This document shows, piece by piece, positions 54,296-64,000 of a DNA stretch of 64,000 nt. The position numbers and the translations under genes are program-made. Below the pieces are notes generated by a model. The model searched no databases. It saw only the letters and a program-made list of their open reading frames with translations, and was not told the DNA's origin. The stretch is from Kofleriaceae bacterium (lineage in GTDB: Bacteria > Myxococcota_A > Polyangia > Haliangiales > Haliangiaceae): NCBI GenBank assembly GCA_025357755.1, contig JANXOP010000054.1, positions 1 to 64,000 of the forward strand, read 5' to 3'. Position 1 is the first letter of the stretch. Every line of letters starts with the position of its first letter.

Positions 54296-54783
54296 GGAGC
54301 GCACAGCGCGCCGTACTTGGCGCACGTGCCGCCGGTCACGGCATCGCAATGGTGATAGAGGCCATCACCGAACGAGAACATGCATCCGCTCTTCGGTGCA
54401 CATGCGGCGCCCCACTGCGAGCACACTCCCTCGACCGGCGCCGAGCACTGCTTGTACGTCCGATCGGCGGGATCGATCATGCAACTCTCGGGTGGCGTGC
54501 ACGCTGCACCGAAGTGAAAGCAGATGCCCGCGCCTCCCGCGAGGCACGTGAAGTAGGTCGCGGTCGCTTGATGGAACGCGCAGGTCGCGGTCAAGCAACC
54601 TACGTCGGGTGCCGCGATCGCGACTTGCGATCCGGATCCTGCACCGCTCGGGTTGGGTGTCGCGACGGCGCCACTGCCCGCACGAACCGGTGTGCGCGGT
54701 GGCCCAGAGGTCCCATTCGTGACGTCGGGCGGATGGCCTCCGCAAGACGCGACAGCGACGACGATCACCAGGGCACAACGCAC
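54292..54783 (-). CDS. Cys-rich secreted/lipoprotein with tandem ~33-aa repeats
   Basis: VVAVASCGG lipobox; GICFHFGAACTPPESCMIDPADRTYKQC / GVCSQWGAACAPKSGCMFSFGDGLYHHC / GTCAKYGALCAP. Confidence 0.7.
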   Translation of the reverse strand: MRCALVIVVAVASCGGHPPDVTNGTSGPPRTPVRAGSGAVATPNPSGAGSGSQVAIAAPDVGCLTATCAFHQATATYFTCLAGGAGICFHFGAACTPPESCMIDPADRTYKQCSAPVEGVCSQWGAACAPKSGCMFSFGDGLYHHCDAVTGGTCAKYGALCAP

Positions 54784-54841
54784 CGCGTGAATATAGCGTA
54801 AAGAATCCTCCGCGCCGGCGATTCGATGTACGGTCCGAGCG

Positions 54842-56788
54842 ATGAGGGGACTCACCGTCGGCTTGGGTCTGATGCTCGCGGCATGCAGCGGCGACACCGC
54901 GCTGCCAATCGAGGCGCAGTGCAATCCGCTCGGCATCAACAACTGCATGACGCCGTGGCCGTCGGCCGTGTTCGAAGTCGATGACTCGACCACCTCGACC
55001 GCGCGCAAGCTCGCGATTCCGGATCACACGCTGCCGACCAACTTCGACCACGACACCGTCGATCCGGCGGGCTGGAACAAGGCGGATGGCTTCTCGCCCT
55101 CGGCGCCGATGGTGATGTCGTTCCCTGGTGGCGTCTCGGCCGAGGGGCTACCGCAGGCGAGCGACATGACGTCGTCGTTGATGCCCGAGAGCCCGACCGT
55201 GATCCTCGACATGACGACCGGCACGCGCGTCGCGCACTTCGCCGAGATCGACATGCAGGCGGACTCGACGCCCGATGCGCAGGCGCTGTTCATCCGGCCA
55301 TCGCAGCGCTTGATCGGTGGCCATCGCTACGCGGTGGCGATCACGAACAAGGTCAAGGCGCGCGATGGGGGCGAGCTGCCGGTTCCGCCCGGCTTTGCCG
55401 CCGTGGTGAACGGCAAGCACACCGATCACTCGCTCCTCGAGACATATCGCCCGCGGATGAAAGAGGTGCTCGACGCCCTCGCGACCGCCGGCTTCGACTC
55501 CGCGGATCTCGTCGTCGCGTGGGACTTCACGGTCGCCTCCGACGACTTCATCCACCGCGACATGATCGCCGCGCGCGATCGCGCGATCGCGGCGCTCGAT
55601 GCGCATCCGATCGCCTTCACGATCACCACCGATGCGCCGATCGACGACGGCTCGCAGATCAAGCGCAAGATCACCGGCTACCTCGACGCGCCGCTGTTCC
55701 TCACCAACGGCGGCAACAACACCGTCGGCACCGTGATCGCGCGCGACGATCAGGACCTGCCCGCGCTGCAGGGCTTCTATCAGATCCCGTACACCGCGAT
55801 CGTGCCTGCGTGCGCGTACACCGCGCTCGCGCCGGTCGGCATGGTGCTCTACGGCCACGGCCTGATGGGCACCGCGGCGGAGGTGAGCTACGGCGTCCAG
55901 AGCCAGACCGCCGCCGAGGCTTGCCTCGTGATGGTCGCGACCGACATGCGCGGCATGTCGACGCCCGACTTCAGCGCGGTCGCGACGGCGCTCAACGATG
56001 CGACGCACGCCGACGGCGTGATGGAAGTGCTCGAGCAGGGCATCGTCAACAACGTCACGCTCGTGCGCGCGATGCGGACCACGTTCGCGAGCTCGCTGTT
56101 CGTCGATGCGGCGAACGCGAACCATGGCCTGGTCGATCCGACGAAGGTCTACTACTACGGGCTCTCGCAGGGCGCGATCTTCGGGACCTCGATCATGGCG
56201 TACGAGCCGACGATCCAGCGCGCCGCGCTCGGGGTCGGCGGCGCGAACTACTCGCTGCTGCTCGACCGCTCCGCCGATTGGCCGCAGTACCGTACGATCC
56301 TCTCGGGCGCCTATCCCGATGCGCTCGACGACACGATGGTGATGAACCTGTTCCAGATGCGGTGGGACAAGGTCGAAGGCTCGGGCATCGTGAACACCGT
56401 GCTCGCAGGACCGCCGACCGCGCCGATCGCCAAGCAGATCCTCATGCAGATCGCTCTGTCGGACGAGCAAGTGCCGAACCTCGGCAGCTACTGGCAGGCG
56501 CGCTCGATGAACCTTCCGGTCATCGGTCCGACCCCCATCACGCCGTGGGGCCTCGAGGTCGCTCCGAGCCCGCTCGCTCCGGGCGCGAGTGGCATCTTGA
56601 TCATGGACGGCGGCGCTGCGGCTCCGCCGACGACGAACTTGCCTGCTCCGAAAGTCGACCCGAGCATGCACGACCTCACGCGCACGCAGGCCGCGACGCG
56701 GCGACAGCTCAAAGCGTTCTACGCGACCGGGACGATCACCAACGAGTGCGCAGGCGTGTGCACGTGCCAAGCCGGCCAGTGCGACTAG
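54842..56788 (+). CDS. Lipoprotein with alpha/beta-hydrolase-like domain (VolA-like architecture)
   Basis: Lipobox LMLAACSGD; VLYGHGLMGTAAE oxyanion-like; YYGLSQGAIFG nucleophile elbow GxSxG. Confidence 0.72.
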   Translation: MRGLTVGLGLMLAACSGDTALPIEAQCNPLGINNCMTPWPSAVFEVDDSTTSTARKLAIPDHTLPTNFDHDTVDPAGWNKADGFSPSAPMVMSFPGGVSAEGLPQASDMTSSLMPESPTVILDMTTGTRVAHFAEIDMQADSTPDAQALFIRPSQRLIGGHRYAVAITNKVKARDGGELPVPPGFAAVVNGKHTDHSLLETYRPRMKEVLDALATAGFDSADLVVAWDFTVASDDFIHRDMIAARDRAIAALDAHPIAFTITTDAPIDDGSQIKRKITGYLDAPLFLTNGGNNTVGTVIARDDQDLPALQGFYQIPYTAIVPACAYTALAPVGMVLYGHGLMGTAAEVSYGVQSQTAAEACLVMVATDMRGMSTPDFSAVATALNDATHADGVMEVLEQGIVNNVTLVRAMRTTFASSLFVDAANANHGLVDPTKVYYYGLSQGAIFGTSIMAYEPTIQRAALGVGGANYSLLLDRSADWPQYRTILSGAYPDALDDTMVMNLFQMRWDKVEGSGIVNTVLAGPPTAPIAKQILMQIALSDEQVPNLGSYWQARSMNLPVIGPTPITPWGLEVAPSPLAPGASGILIMDGGAAAPPTTNLPAPKVDPSMHDLTRTQAATRRQLKAFYATGTITNECAGVCTCQAGQCD

Positions 56789-57585
56789 CGCTCGCCTTGG
56801 CGCTCGCCGGTTGCGGCTTCGCGCCGACCGCGACGCCGGGCGACAGCTCGATCGGCCACGATACGACCGTGCAGCTCGACGGTGGTGGAGCTGGCGATGC
56901 GCGCGTCGTAGCCGATTACGATCACGACGGCATCCCCGACGATGTCGATCTCTGCCCTCACATCGCGAACCCACAGAACCCCGATACCGATGGCGATGGC
57001 GTGGGCGATGACTGCGATCCGCGCCCCGGTCAGATCGACAGGCGCGTGTACTGGAGCTCGTTCGACAACCCGCTCGAGATCAACAGCTGGCTCGGCATCG
57101 GCGCATGGTCGGTGCAGTCCGGCGAAGCCGTCCAGGGCAGCTCGGGCCATACCACCTCGTATCTGCAAGTACCGATCGTCGTGAACCGCGCGTACGTCGC
57201 GACCTCGCTCGTCGCGGGGACGCTGAACGGCAACCCACCTACGGTCGGAATCCGGGTCACGACGACGAGCGGCAACCAGTACGGCTGCGCGTTCTTTCGC
57301 GCGATGGGAACGATCCACACGACCGCGTCGACGAACACGACGATGAATGCGATCGGCTCGTGGTCGACGAACGACATCACCGGCCACGCATACCGCGTGA
57401 CCGAGGATCTCAGCACACCCACCAGCACCAATGGCTGCGCGTTCGTCGATACGAGCTCGACGATCCACCTGACCAGCGCGTACGCCGGTGGTGAGACGGC
57501 CCCAGCGGGTCACGTCGAGATGACGACGATCGACGCGACGGCGACCTACGAGTACCTGTTCATCGTCGACACCGCGCCGTCTTGA
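56779..57585 (+). CDS. Lipoprotein with thrombospondin type 3-like calcium repeats
   Basis: LALALAGCGF lipobox; DYDHDGIPDDVDLCPHIANPQNPDTDGDGVGDDCDPRPG. Start overlaps upstream stop. Confidence 0.78.
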   Translation: MRLALALALAGCGFAPTATPGDSSIGHDTTVQLDGGGAGDARVVADYDHDGIPDDVDLCPHIANPQNPDTDGDGVGDDCDPRPGQIDRRVYWSSFDNPLEINSWLGIGAWSVQSGEAVQGSSGHTTSYLQVPIVVNRAYVATSLVAGTLNGNPPTVGIRVTTTSGNQYGCAFFRAMGTIHTTASTNTTMNAIGSWSTNDITGHAYRVTEDLSTPTSTNGCAFVDTSSTIHLTSAYAGGETAPAGHVEMTTIDATATYEYLFIVDTAPS

Positions 57586-57594
57586 ACGGCGCGG
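57572..57594. terminator. Possible bidirectional hairpin between convergent genes
   Basis: ccgcgccgt-cttga-acggcgcgg, 9-bp perfect stem overlapping the stop codon; no T tract. Confidence 0.4.
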
Positions 57595-57607
57595 GCCGGC
57601 CTGCCGA

Positions 57608-58927
57608 TCAGGGGAAGATGCCGCGCTCTTTGTAGACGTGCTGCAGCCGCTCGAGGCCGATCGCGTAGCTCGCGGTCCGCCAGTCGGTCTTCTGCGCGAG
57701 CGCGTACTGGCGGACGTTTTGATACGTCTGCTTCATGCGGCGCTCGAGACGACCGAGGACATCGGCCATCTCCCACTGCTCGGCGCGCTTGTTCTGGAGC
57801 CACTCGTAGTAGCTGACGATCACGCCGCCGGAGTTGCAGAGAATGTCGGGGATGACCGCGATGCCCTTCTCGAGCAGGATCTCTTCGGCCTCGGGATAGG
57901 TCGGGCCGTTCGCCCCTTCGACCATCATCTTGACCTTGAGAGCCTTCGCTTCGGCGACACCGACTTCGAGCTCGAGCGCGGCGGGCACGAAGATGTGCGC
58001 GTCGAGCGCGAAGAACTCTTCACGCGTGATCTTCGAGGCACCCTTGTAACCGGCGACCGAGCCGGACTTGTGGACGTGCTCGCCGAGCTTGTGCGGGTTG
58101 ATGCCTTCGGAGTTCGCGATGTAGCCGCCGACGTCGCCGACGCCGAGGATGACCGCACCCTTTTGCGAGAGCAGGCGCGCGGCGTAGCTGCCGACGTTGC
58201 CGAAGCCCTGGATGATCACGTGGCAACCATCGAGGTTGAACCCCGTGTCCTTCGCCCACTCGGTGATGCAATGGACGACGCCCTGGCCGGTCGCTTCCGC
58301 GCGGCCGTGCGAGCCACCCGCCGAGACGCTCTTGCCGGTCACGACACCGCGAACGGTGTTGCGGTCCGAGGCGCCCGCGATGTTCATGTACGTGTCCATC
58401 ATCCAGACCATGGTCTGGCTGTTGGTGTTCACGTCGGGCGCCGGGATGTCGTGGTCCGGGCCGATGTTGGTGCCGAGCGCCGCGGTGAAGCGACGCGTGA
58501 TCCGCTCGAGCTCGGTCTTGGAGTACTGGCGCGGATCGAACTTGATGCCGCCCTTACCGCCGCCGAACGGAATCTCGTGGAGCGCGCTCTTGTAGGTCAT
58601 CCACGATGCGAGCGCCTTCATCTCGTCGAGGTTCGCCTCGTGGTGGTAGCGCATGCCGCCCTTGTAGGGGCCGAGGATGTTGTTGTGCTGAACGCGGTAA
58701 CCCTTGAACATCTCGATCCGGCCGTTATCGCGGCGGACCGGGAAGTTCACGATCAACTCGTTCTTCGGCTGCCCGATGATCTGGGCAATATCCGGCTCCA
58801 TATTGATCAGCTTCATCGCCTTCTCGATCTGCTTGGTAGCGATCTCGAAAAGGTTGCCGCGATCTTTCAGAGCGACTTCAGCGTTCTTCTGCGCCACCGG
58901 TGCTACCGGCGTTTGTGCGGTGCTCAT
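57608..58927 (-). CDS. gdhA: Glu/Leu/Phe/Val family dehydrogenase (glutamate dehydrogenase)
   Basis: GPYKGGMRYHHEANLDEMKALASWMTYKSALHEIPFGGGKGGI, DIPAPDVNTNSQTMVWMMDTY, IIQGFGNVGSYAA. Confidence 0.96.
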   Translation of the reverse strand: MSTAQTPVAPVAQKNAEVALKDRGNLFEIATKQIEKAMKLINMEPDIAQIIGQPKNELIVNFPVRRDNGRIEMFKGYRVQHNNILGPYKGGMRYHHEANLDEMKALASWMTYKSALHEIPFGGGKGGIKFDPRQYSKTELERITRRFTAALGTNIGPDHDIPAPDVNTNSQTMVWMMDTYMNIAGASDRNTVRGVVTGKSVSAGGSHGRAEATGQGVVHCITEWAKDTGFNLDGCHVIIQGFGNVGSYAARLLSQKGAVILGVGDVGGYIANSEGINPHKLGEHVHKSGSVAGYKGASKITREEFFALDAHIFVPAALELEVGVAEAKALKVKMMVEGANGPTYPEAEEILLEKGIAVIPDILCNSGGVIVSYYEWLQNKRAEQWEMADVLGRLERRMKQTYQNVRQYALAQKTDWRTASYAIGLERLQHVYKERGIFP

Positions 58928-59000
58928 ATGAGGCGTTAGGCGTACCGCCGCTCGCTGCGACCGAGCAACCAATTTCCCTACTATTTCGGTCGATTGCGCA

Positions 59001-60362
59001 GTGCGTTGGAGTATAAGGCCCTTCTTGACGAACGCTCCCGAAACCGTCGACCCCAAGCTCGCTGATGCGGTTGCCGAAGGCGGGAAATTACGCGCCACCG
59101 TGATGGAGCTGTGGCAGCGAACGCGCATGGACTGGGGATTTGTCACAGACCGACTCGCGGTCACGTTTCGCAAAGAGAAATGGATCGGCTCGCACGAGCG
59201 CCGGTTCATCAGCGAGACGCTCTACGGGATCGTCCGCAACTTGCGGCGGATCGATCTCGGCCTCGAACGCGCGACCAAGACCAAGCGCGCGCCCAAGGAT
59301 CTCGAGCGCCTGCTCGCGCTCCTCGTACTCGAAGGCCAGCTCCCCCCCGCACGCGCCGCGAAGGTCGCGCCCGAGCTCGATTGGACGCGCGTGATCGGCG
59401 TCGACGACGTGATCGCGGGCGAGCGCAAGCTGGTGAAGCGGATCGCGCTCGCGTCGTCGCTCCCCGACTGGCTCGCGGAGCGCTTCGTGGCGGACTGGGG
59501 CGAGCGCGCCGAACCGCTCGCGCGCGCGATGAACCAGCGCGCGCCGATGACCGTCCGCGCGAACACCCTCATCGGTGACAGGGACGCGTTGATCGGCGCG
59601 CTCAAAAAAGAGCAGCTCGAGACCCACGCCGGCAGGTGGACCGATACCGCGGTCATCATCGACAGCCGGACGAACTTGTTCGGCACCGAGGCGTTCACGG
59701 CCGGTGCCTTCGAAGCGCAGGATGAAGGCAGCCAGCTGCTCGCCGAGCTCGCGACGCCGACGGCTGCGCGCCCCCTCGTGGTCGACTACTGCGCCGGCGC
59801 CGGCGGCAAGACCCTCGCGATCGCCGCGCGGCTCGCGAATCGCGGCCGGATCGTCGCGACCGATATCGATGACAAGAAGCTCGAAGAGCTGCGCCGCCGG
59901 GCTCGTCGCGCGAAGGTCTCCAACGCGCGCGCGCTGCGGGTCGATGACCGCGAGCTCGATGCGATGAACCAGCAGGCCGATCTCGTGTTCGTCGATGCAC
60001 CATGCACGGGCACCGGCGCACTGCGTCGGAATCCCGAAGCACGCTGGCGGATGCGCGAGACCGAGCTGCCGGGGTTCGCGGCACGTCAGCTCCAAATCGT
60101 GACCGATGCGAAGCGGTTGCTCGCGCCGGGTGGCACGCTCGTCTACGCGACGTGCTCGGTCCTCTCGATCGAGAACGCCGAGGTCGTCGCGCAGATCCTC
60201 GCCGTGCACAAGGATCTCGTAGCCGTCCCGCTCTCTGAACGATTCGGCGTCGAGCGCGCGGCCTCGCTGGGAGGCCTCGCCTCGGACCCCGATGCACTCT
60301 CGGTCACGCCCGATCGCCACGGCACCGACGGGTTCTACGCGCGCGTGTTCCGTAGAAGCTGA
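59001..60362 (+). CDS. RsmB/NOP family RNA methyltransferase
   Basis: DEGSQLLAELATP, VVDYCAGAGGKTLAIAA, FVDAPCTGTGALRRNPEARWR, LVYATCSVLSIENAEVV. Start may be internal. Confidence 0.93.
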   Translation: MRWSIRPFLTNAPETVDPKLADAVAEGGKLRATVMELWQRTRMDWGFVTDRLAVTFRKEKWIGSHERRFISETLYGIVRNLRRIDLGLERATKTKRAPKDLERLLALLVLEGQLPPARAAKVAPELDWTRVIGVDDVIAGERKLVKRIALASSLPDWLAERFVADWGERAEPLARAMNQRAPMTVRANTLIGDRDALIGALKKEQLETHAGRWTDTAVIIDSRTNLFGTEAFTAGAFEAQDEGSQLLAELATPTAARPLVVDYCAGAGGKTLAIAARLANRGRIVATDIDDKKLEELRRRARRAKVSNARALRVDDRELDAMNQQADLVFVDAPCTGTGALRRNPEARWRMRETELPGFAARQLQIVTDAKRLLAPGGTLVYATCSVLSIENAEVVAQILAVHKDLVAVPLSERFGVERAASLGGLASDPDALSVTPDRHGTDGFYARVFRRS

Positions 60363-60505
60363 TTCGCCGGCATTCGACGTGCACTACACCCCTCGTGGAA
60401 CTCGTTTCGGCCGCGCTCACGACGCATAGCGCAACACCCGGGGCGAACGACGTTGCCGTTGGCAACGCGATCGCTTCGCAACACCGTGATACCTTTGCGA
60501 GGCGA

Positions 60506-62233
60506 ATGGCGATCGATGTAACGGTAGTGCGGGAGCTCGCCGCACTCCGTGCGTTGGAGAGTGAATGGCGTGCGCTGGCGGCGGATGGCCCCGGCGTCTT
60601 GTTCCGCGGCCCCGATTGGTTGATCCCGTGGTGGCTCGCCTATCACAACACGCTGCACGGCGAGCTCCACGTGCTCGTCGGTCGCGCCACCGAGCCCGAT
60701 GCAACCGGCATCAAGGCCGGCGAGATGGTCTGCCTCGCGCCGCTCTATCGCCGCACGGTCAAGGTCGCGCTGCTCGATAGCCGCGAGCTCCGCATGATGG
60801 GCGACGCCGGACCGCGTCCGCCGTCGCTCGATCTGCTCGCGCGCGTCGGCTGGGAAGATCGCGCCGGTCAGGCGATCGCGCGGACGTTGATCGAAGATGC
60901 TCCGAACTGGGACCTCATCGATCTCGAGCCGCTCGCGGACCCTTCGCGCGTGCGCGCGCACCTCGTTCAACGCCTCGCGCCCGCCGGCTTCACCGTCGAG
61001 AGCTCGCCGTCGGCGGGTGGCGCGAGCCGGATCGGGCTCGCGTCTGCGCCCGGCGACATCACGGACGCGGGTGGCCTCGTCACCACGTTCGGCGAAGACC
61101 TCGGCGATCTGCGCAAGGGTCTCAACGTCATGCGTCGGCTCTCGCGCCTCGAGTGGGCCGAGCGCGACGAACCCTCGCCGCTCGCCGATGCCGATGCGAG
61201 TACGCTGCTCGAAGAAGTCGCGCTCGCACTCGCGAAGCAGGGCCGAGTCCGGCTCGCGCGCCTCGACGATGCGACCGGAGAAGCGGTCGTCGCGGCGCTC
61301 GTCGTCGACGACGGTGATCGCGCGGTGATCCTCGCGATGGCGGTCGATCCACAGGTCGCGGCCAATGGCTCGCCGCAGCGCCTGATCCACGCCGAGGCAC
61401 TCGCGGCCAAGTCGCGCGGTTGCGTCGCACTCGATGTCGTGACCGGCGCTGGCGAGTACCCGCTCTCGACGATGCCGAGCTCGAAGCAACCTGCCCTCGC
61501 CGTCCGCGTGTGGGGGAACTCCGCGGCCGCCTCGGTCGGTCGCACGTACTCGCAAGTCGCGCGGCGTGCTCGCCGTGCGCGAGAGACGCCGTCGGTCGCG
61601 GCCGCGCAAGCGCGCGCGGCGTGGACGAAGATCCGCAGCGCCGCCGCGAGCGTCGCGCAATACGATCGCTATGGCCTGTATCGCGGCCAGTTGTGGACGC
61701 GCGGCATCGAGCTCGCGCCCGGCCTCGAGCTCGCGGAGCTGACCGAAGCGGACTACGACAAGCTCGAAGATCACGCGCGCGCGGATCTGCTCGAGCAGGT
61801 CTCGCTCGTCGAGCTCACCGCGCGCAAGTTCTGGCGCCGCGGCGATCACATGGTGCTCGCGAAGCTCAACGCCCGGCCCGCCGGGGTCGCGTGGACCGCG
61901 CGCGGCCCGATCGAAGTACCGGAGCTCCAGCGCACGCTGCGGATGATGAAGTACGACGCGTACATCCACTCGGTGTTCGTCTCGCCCGGCGCGCGTGGTC
62001 GGGCCGTCGCCCCCGCGATGCTCGAGCACATCACGAAGGATCTGCGCGCGACCGACGCGTATCGCAGCTGGGCGCTGATCGAAGCGCACAACGAAGCCTC
62101 GATTCGCGCGTTCGTGAAGGCCTCGTTCACGCCCGTGTGTGACGTCATCCACGCGAAGATGGCGACGGTCGATCGCGTGGTCTGTCGACCGCCCGACCCC
62201 GAAGCGCGCGAGCTGCTCGGCCTCGACGATTGA
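60506..62233 (+). CDS. Two-domain GNAT-fold acetyltransferase-like protein (BcsL/CelD-like N-terminus)
   Basis: [31 protein letters not shown]-terminal [55 protein letters not shown]. Confidence 0.72.
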   Translation: MAIDVTVVRELAALRALESEWRALAADGPGVLFRGPDWLIPWWLAYHNTLHGELHVLVGRATEPDATGIKAGEMVCLAPLYRRTVKVALLDSRELRMMGDAGPRPPSLDLLARVGWEDRAGQAIARTLIEDAPNWDLIDLEPLADPSRVRAHLVQRLAPAGFTVESSPSAGGASRIGLASAPGDITDAGGLVTTFGEDLGDLRKGLNVMRRLSRLEWAERDEPSPLADADASTLLEEVALALAKQGRVRLARLDDATGEAVVAALVVDDGDRAVILAMAVDPQVAANGSPQRLIHAEALAAKSRGCVALDVVTGAGEYPLSTMPSSKQPALAVRVWGNSAAASVGRTYSQVARRARRARETPSVAAAQARAAWTKIRSAAASVAQYDRYGLYRGQLWTRGIELAPGLELAELTEADYDKLEDHARADLLEQVSLVELTARKFWRRGDHMVLAKLNARPAGVAWTARGPIEVPELQRTLRMMKYDAYIHSVFVSPGARGRAVAPAMLEHITKDLRATDAYRSWALIEAHNEASIRAFVKASFTPVCDVIHAKMATVDRVVCRPPDPEARELLGLDD

Positions 62234-62271
62234 ACGCCCGCCCCCGCGCCGCGTGGCGTATTCTCCACGAG

Positions 62272-63750
62272 ATGGGGCGCGTCTGGGTCGTGCTATCGGT
62301 CCTGCTATCGGTCGTGCTCGCTGCGTGCAGTCCTGGGGTCGGGGACACGGGCGATGCGACGAGCGCGACGAGCGATGGATCGGGCCTCGATCCGAACGAC
62401 GGCGCGAAGTCCGGCTCGCGCCTGAAGCTGACCTGGTACCTGTTCACCGATGGCACCAAGCAGTGGAGCGGGATGTACGACGCCCAGAACAAGGAGCTGT
62501 GCAGTCCGTACTACGGGGCGTGGGCGGACGGGAAGGTCTACTGCGTGCCGCAAACCGGCGGCGCGCTCGTCTACACCAACTCGACGTGCACCACCAAGGC
62601 GCTCGAGTACTACGTCGACTCGATCTGCCCGCGAGATCCGAGCAAGTACTACCTCGAGTACGCCGCCTCGGGTTGCTCGTCGGTGCCCGCGCATCTCTAC
62701 CTGCGCGGCGCCAAGATCGCGCCCGCCACCACGTACACCAAGCTATCGAACGGGACGTGCGCATCGAACGGTGCGCCGCAGGCGTACGATGCGATCTACG
62801 CGCTCGGCTCGGAAGTCGCGACGAGTCAGCTCGTCCAGCTCTCGCTTTCGGCACCCGAAGGAAGTGGTCGGATCGGCCTGCGCTACTACGAGAGCTCCGA
62901 CGGCATGCAGTTCCCGTGGACCCTCCACGACAACACGCTCGCGACCGATTGCTACACCAACTACAACACCCCGAGCTCGACATCCGCGCGATGCGTGCCG
63001 GCAGATTCGGGCTTCGCGTACTACTCGCACGATGCGGCGTGCACCCAGCGCGAGCTCGGCGTGCAGACCACGTGCGAGCAGCCGACCTACGCCTATCCCG
63101 AATCGTTCACGCGCTGCCCGTACGACGACACGCCGTACTACACCCTGAATGCGGTCGCCGCGTCGCCGCTGTACGAGGCGGTCGGCACGAGCTGCATCGC
63201 GATCTCACCATCGTCGGGCACCAGCTACTACACGATGGGCTCGGAGGTCGATCTCCCGTCGCTCACGCGCACGGTCGACACCAGCACCGCGCATCGCGTC
63301 CAGCAGGCGCACTTCACGACCCCCGAAGGTCTGCGCTACCGCGATCCGTATGCGCTCTACGACGCGCAGATGGCGACGGAGTGTTATCCGGCCACGTTGC
63401 CCGACGGCTCGATCCGCTGCATCGCCGAGGGTGGCTACGTCAGCACGTTCTATGCAAACCCCGGCTGCACCACGCCGCTCGATGTCGTCGAAGTCTATCA
63501 AGGTCCGTCGGGCTGCATGACCCCCGCCCCACCCGCGTACGCTCGCAAATCGATCGCACCCGAGCCGGGCACGTGCACCTACTCGACCGAGATCCACCAG
63601 GTCGGCGCGATTCGGACCGGCGCCGTGTATGCCGGTTCACCTGGCAGCTGCAACCTGTACACGGCATACGAGGGGACGCTGTACAGCGTGGGACCCGTGG
63701 TCCCTTTGACCGATTTCGTCGGTGCGTCGATCGCGATCGATACCCACTGA
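62272..63750 (+). CDS. Cys-rich lipoprotein with three internal repeats, hypothetical
   Basis: Lipobox VVLAACSPG; three ~145-aa segments with similar Cys/aromatic pattern. Confidence 0.75.
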   Translation: MGRVWVVLSVLLSVVLAACSPGVGDTGDATSATSDGSGLDPNDGAKSGSRLKLTWYLFTDGTKQWSGMYDAQNKELCSPYYGAWADGKVYCVPQTGGALVYTNSTCTTKALEYYVDSICPRDPSKYYLEYAASGCSSVPAHLYLRGAKIAPATTYTKLSNGTCASNGAPQAYDAIYALGSEVATSQLVQLSLSAPEGSGRIGLRYYESSDGMQFPWTLHDNTLATDCYTNYNTPSSTSARCVPADSGFAYYSHDAACTQRELGVQTTCEQPTYAYPESFTRCPYDDTPYYTLNAVAASPLYEAVGTSCIAISPSSGTSYYTMGSEVDLPSLTRTVDTSTAHRVQQAHFTTPEGLRYRDPYALYDAQMATECYPATLPDGSIRCIAEGGYVSTFYANPGCTTPLDVVEVYQGPSGCMTPAPPAYARKSIAPEPGTCTYSTEIHQVGAIRTGAVYAGSPGSCNLYTAYEGTLYSVGPVVPLTDFVGASIAIDTH

Positions 63751-63833
63751 GGTGGGCCCTTCTCGCACCCGATTACGATCCCTCCTCGGGACCTATCGAG
63801 GCTGCGCGTGGCCTGCTAGCTTTGTACGTCCCG

Positions 63834-64000
63834 ATGGCACGAGTGATCAGGTTCCCCGACAAAGGTCGCCTGCTCGTATGCACGGATCTCCAGGGTTGCA
63901 TGCGCGACTACCTGCGCATGGTCGAGGTCTTCGAGCAGGCGTTGCTCGAGTACGGCGGCGACGTCCATCTGATCTTCACCGGCGACCTCATCCACGGGCC
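63834..64000 (+). CDS. Metallophosphoesterase, partial (continues beyond right edge)
   Basis: [55 protein letters not shown]: calcineurin-like D..(G)C and GDLIHG motifs. Confidence 0.75.
   Translation, partial: MARVIRFPDKGRLLVCTDLQGCMRDYLRMVEVFEQALLEYGGDVHLIFTGDLIHG

Noticed and set aside
55148-56974. 608-aa minus-strand ORF
   Set aside because: Antisense shadow of the hydrolase lipoprotein; Arg-rich composition only.

Overview
The window looks like a high-GC chromosomal segment from a myxobacterium-like organism (Myxococcota; inferred from gene content, not proven). It is mostly well-packed core genes. These include an ECF sigma/anti-sigma pair, an aerotolerance-type operon (DUF4175 / peptidase MA / MoxR / DUF58 / BatA), nagZ, radA, cinA-thpR-recA, xseB-ispA, fur, bfd-bfr, slt, gdhA and an RsmB-like methyltransferase. 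There are also three eukaryotic-like Ser/Thr kinases, one PP2C phosphatase, and many lipoproteins and outer-membrane proteins. The most unusual part is about 10.5-16.9 kb. Two same-orientation ~173 bp copies of the 3' end of nagZ (about 91% identical, no gaps, counted by eye) flank ~6 kb of accessory DNA. This DNA holds a Phd/PIN toxin-antitoxin pair with a candidate operator, a compositionally foreign WD40-like ORF behind a truncated ORF tail, a zinc-finger/kinase/TPR protein, and a nonsense- and frameshift-bearing pseudogene resembling the N-terminal part of a GluR0-type glutamate-gated channel. I read this as the remnant of an element integrated in the 3' end of nagZ. A second locus worth study is a tightly packed four-gene cell-envelope operon (18995-25592): beta-barrel, propeller plus di-heme peroxidase-like protein, and two lipoproteins. 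I found no CRISPR array, rRNA, tRNA or intact transposase by eye.
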